NCBI GenBank assembly: GCA_950097605.1
Contig: CATNEU010000097.1
Location: forward strand, 1-6,223
Direction of reading: 5' to 3'
DNA length: 6,223 nt
Origin: an uncultured Oscillospiraceae bacterium
Lineage (GTDB): Bacteria; Bacillota; Clostridia; Oscillospirales; Ruminococcaceae
Shown: positions 5,303 through 6,223 of the stretch, one piece after another
Layout: each line of letters starts with the position of its first letter
Position numbering within the stretch: the stretch's first letter is position 1
Notes under the pieces: model-generated
The model's input: the letters and a program-made list of their open reading frames with translations, nothing else
Database searches by the model: none
What the model was told of the DNA's origin: nothing
Position numbers and translations under genes: made by a program

Positions 5303-5344
5303 GGACCACATAACTATACTACGATAATGTGGGCCATAAGTCAA
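5303..5344 (-). promoter_or_regulatory. Promoter and operator of the ribbon-helix-helix gene
   Basis: On the - strand, TTGACT (5344-5339), a 17-bp spacer and TAGTAT (5321-5316) form a good vegetative promoter. An inverted repeat GGACCACAT (5303-5311) and ATGTGGGCC (5327-5335), 8 of 9 positions matching, brackets the -10. This fits autorepression by the encoded ribbon-helix-helix protein. An A/T-rich palindrome ATATT-N5-AATAT (5346-5360) lies just upstream of the -35. Confidence 0.7.
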
Positions 5345-5420
5345 CATATTTCCAGAATATTTTACCAAACAATTCGTGTGGTACTCTACACAGATATGTG
5401 ATTCCTATTTCCTCTGGCTC

Positions 5421-5905
5421 GTCGCTCAGGCCGCGACAGGCCCCCACTTTTTCGTGAGGAAAAAGTGGGCAAAAACTCAGTCAAGAGGGCTAACGGCTCC
5501 GCTCCATTTGATGGTACGCTGTACACAGAACAGCAAAGGGCGACGGCATAGCGGTCGCGGGATGGTTTGTGGTTGGTCGCGGGCCTGCCCCCTTCACGAT
5601 CCCCGGTCCAGAAGGGAAGCTAAACCGATAGAAAAAAGCTCGCTGCAAAGGAGGGGAAACTTGAAAATCAGCCCCTCCCTTGCAGAAAACATCCTAAAAG
5701 CACCCCCACTCGGGTACGGCTGGGGATTGTTAAGGGGCGCTTCTTCCGACCCATCAGCGCACCCTCTGCGACCGCCGCACCCTCGCCCTTCGCTTATCTG
5801 AAAACGGCGTATAGTCAAATGGAGGAAGGCAGCGGCACCCCTTAACCAGATTTTTGCTTCCTTTTTGTCTGCCAAAAAGGAAGGGCCCGTCGCGGCCCGA
5901 GCGAC
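5421..5905. repeat. 485-bp giant imperfect palindrome with structured inverted ends (MITE-like or structured RNA element)
   Basis: The right end (5905 back to 5851), reverse-complemented, aligns without gaps to the left end (5421-5475): 41 of 55 match by hand count. The alignment continues gap-free for two more blocks (5476-5528 with 5850-5798, 30 of 53; 5529-5558 with 5797-5768, 22 of 30). After a poorly matched stretch and one 1-nt shift it resumes at 5589-5606 with 5737-5720 (15 of 18). The apex is CTGCAAAGGAGGGG (5643-5656) facing CCCCTCCCTTGCAG (5672-5685), 13 of 14. Each end also holds local hairpins: GTCGC/GCGAC, and an 11-bp stem at 5443-5465 or its counterpart at 5859-5881. No credible protein is encoded and no target-site duplication is seen. 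The element lies in the gap between the ribbon-helix-helix promoter and the terminator at 5956. It is either a fold-back/MITE-like insertion or a large structured RNA. Confidence 0.8.
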
Positions 5906-5955
5906 AAACTATAAAATAAATGAATCTATACGTTGAGAAAAACAGAACACAGAAC

Positions 5956-6001
5956 AACAAACAGCCCTGTGCTTACATACAAGCACAGGGCTGTTTGTTT
6001 T
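5956..6001 (-). terminator. Terminator (19-bp stem) after acyl-CoA synthetase gene
   Basis: The arms 5956-5974 and 5981-5999 are perfectly complementary (core ACAGCCCTGTGCTT) around the 6-nt loop ACATAC. The hairpin begins 17 nt beyond the stop of the - strand acyl-CoA synthetase gene. T-rich sequence follows on both strands (TTTGTTTT on +, TTGTTGTTCTG on -), so it may work in both directions. Confidence 0.85.
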
Positions 6002-6015
6002 AAAAGACAGAGCCT

Positions 6016-6223
6016 TTACCCATTGTTCTGATCTTCATTTCGGATCTGCACACGCCGGATTTTGCCGCTGATCGTCTTGGGAAGCTCCTCCACAAACTCA
6101 ACAATGCGTGGGTATTTATAGGGGGCCGTCAGGCGTTTCACATGGTCCTGCAGCTCCTTTTTAAGTGCGTCGGACGGCTTGTAACTCTTGGTCAGCACAA
6201 TGGTCGCCTTAACGACCTGCCCG
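6016..6223 (-). CDS. Acyl-CoA synthetase (AMP-binding enzyme), C-terminal end only
   Basis: The - strand frame enters from the window edge and stops at TAA (6018-6016), showing 68 residues. It is the C-terminal lid domain of the ANL superfamily: GQVVKATIVL, then KKELQDHVKRLTAPYKYPR, then the A10 motif LPKTISGKIRR, with the conserved lysine in SGK that drives the adenylation half-reaction. APYKYPR plus EFVEELPKTISGKIRR is typical of medium-chain acyl-CoA (AcsM-like) and related acyl-CoA ligases, which form acyl-CoA from a carboxylate, ATP and CoA. Substrate choice is set in the missing N-terminal domain, so it cannot be given. The protein ends with a short acidic/Asn tail (NEDQNNG). The 3' end is intact and followed by a terminator. 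Confidence 0.92.
   Translation of the reverse strand, partial: GQVVKATIVLTKSYKPSDALKKELQDHVKRLTAPYKYPRIVEFVEELPKTISGKIRRVQIRNEDQNNG

Noticed and set aside
5376..5801. A 141-codon + strand frame (and a 93-codon - strand frame at 5594-5875) inside the palindromic element
   Set aside because: The translations are Pro/Arg/Ser-rich and show no domain. The frames exist because the inverted arms lack stops in those registers. Neither has a convincing ribosome binding site, and the conserved features are hairpins, not codons.
5414..5912. Target-site duplication flanking the palindromic element
   Set aside because: The bases before 5421 (CTGGCTC) and after 5905 (AAACTAT) do not match, so insertion by a duplicating transposase cannot be claimed from this window.
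1..6223. CRISPR array, tRNA, rRNA or known riboswitch
   Set aside because: I saw no regularly spaced direct repeats, no cloverleaf ending in a T-loop GTTCRANNC pattern, and no recognisable riboswitch core on either strand by reading.

Overview
The window looks like chromosomal DNA of a moderately G+C-rich Clostridia member, probably an Oscillospiraceae/Ruminococcaceae-type gut anaerobe. The evidence is the DnaD-domain/DnaI-type helicase-loader pair, the VanR/VanS-like two-component system, AGGAGG-type ribosome binding sites and strong intrinsic terminators. The taxon is inferred from gene content and style, not from a marker gene.

Left part (1-3590, all + strand): the 3' end of a DnaD-domain replication-initiation gene is followed 4 nt later by a DnaI/DnaC-type AAA+ helicase loader; the two form a primosome operon. 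A 262-nt gap holds a small palindrome, a possible weak terminator and a promoter region with a tandem 11-nt repeat. It leads into a VanR-like OmpR-family response regulator and a VanS-like histidine kinase that overlap by 23 nt. No vanH, ligase, vanX or vanY gene is present in the window, so the pair is an orphan here. A 40-nt perfect palindrome plus T-run ends the operon.

Middle part (3600-5345, mainly - strand, visibly lower in G+C than the left part): a MerR-family regulator with a TipAS-like drug-sensing domain is expressed from a textbook MerR promoter (19-bp spacer with an 8+8 dyad), which suggests autoregulation. Next come a 91-residue protein of unknown function and a 60-codon ribbon-helix-helix protein. 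The latter has an ideal Shine-Dalgarno sequence but no ATG/GTG/TTG start; CTG is the only codon in the right place. Its promoter carries its own inverted repeat. Between these two small genes lies an oppositely directed, extended -10 promoter centred in a large dyad. It is followed about 40 nt later by a hairpin and T-run, the layout of an ~85-nt regulated small RNA.

Right part (5345-6223): a 485-bp non-coding element (5421-5905) is one huge imperfect palindrome. Its two 55-nt ends align without gaps, and each carries a long local hairpin. Where the stem sequences of the two ends differ, the changes are compensatory. This is the most unusual object in the window: a MITE/fold-back-like element or a structured RNA locus. 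It is followed by a 19-bp-stem terminator and the 3' end of a - strand acyl-CoA synthetase (AMP-forming) gene.
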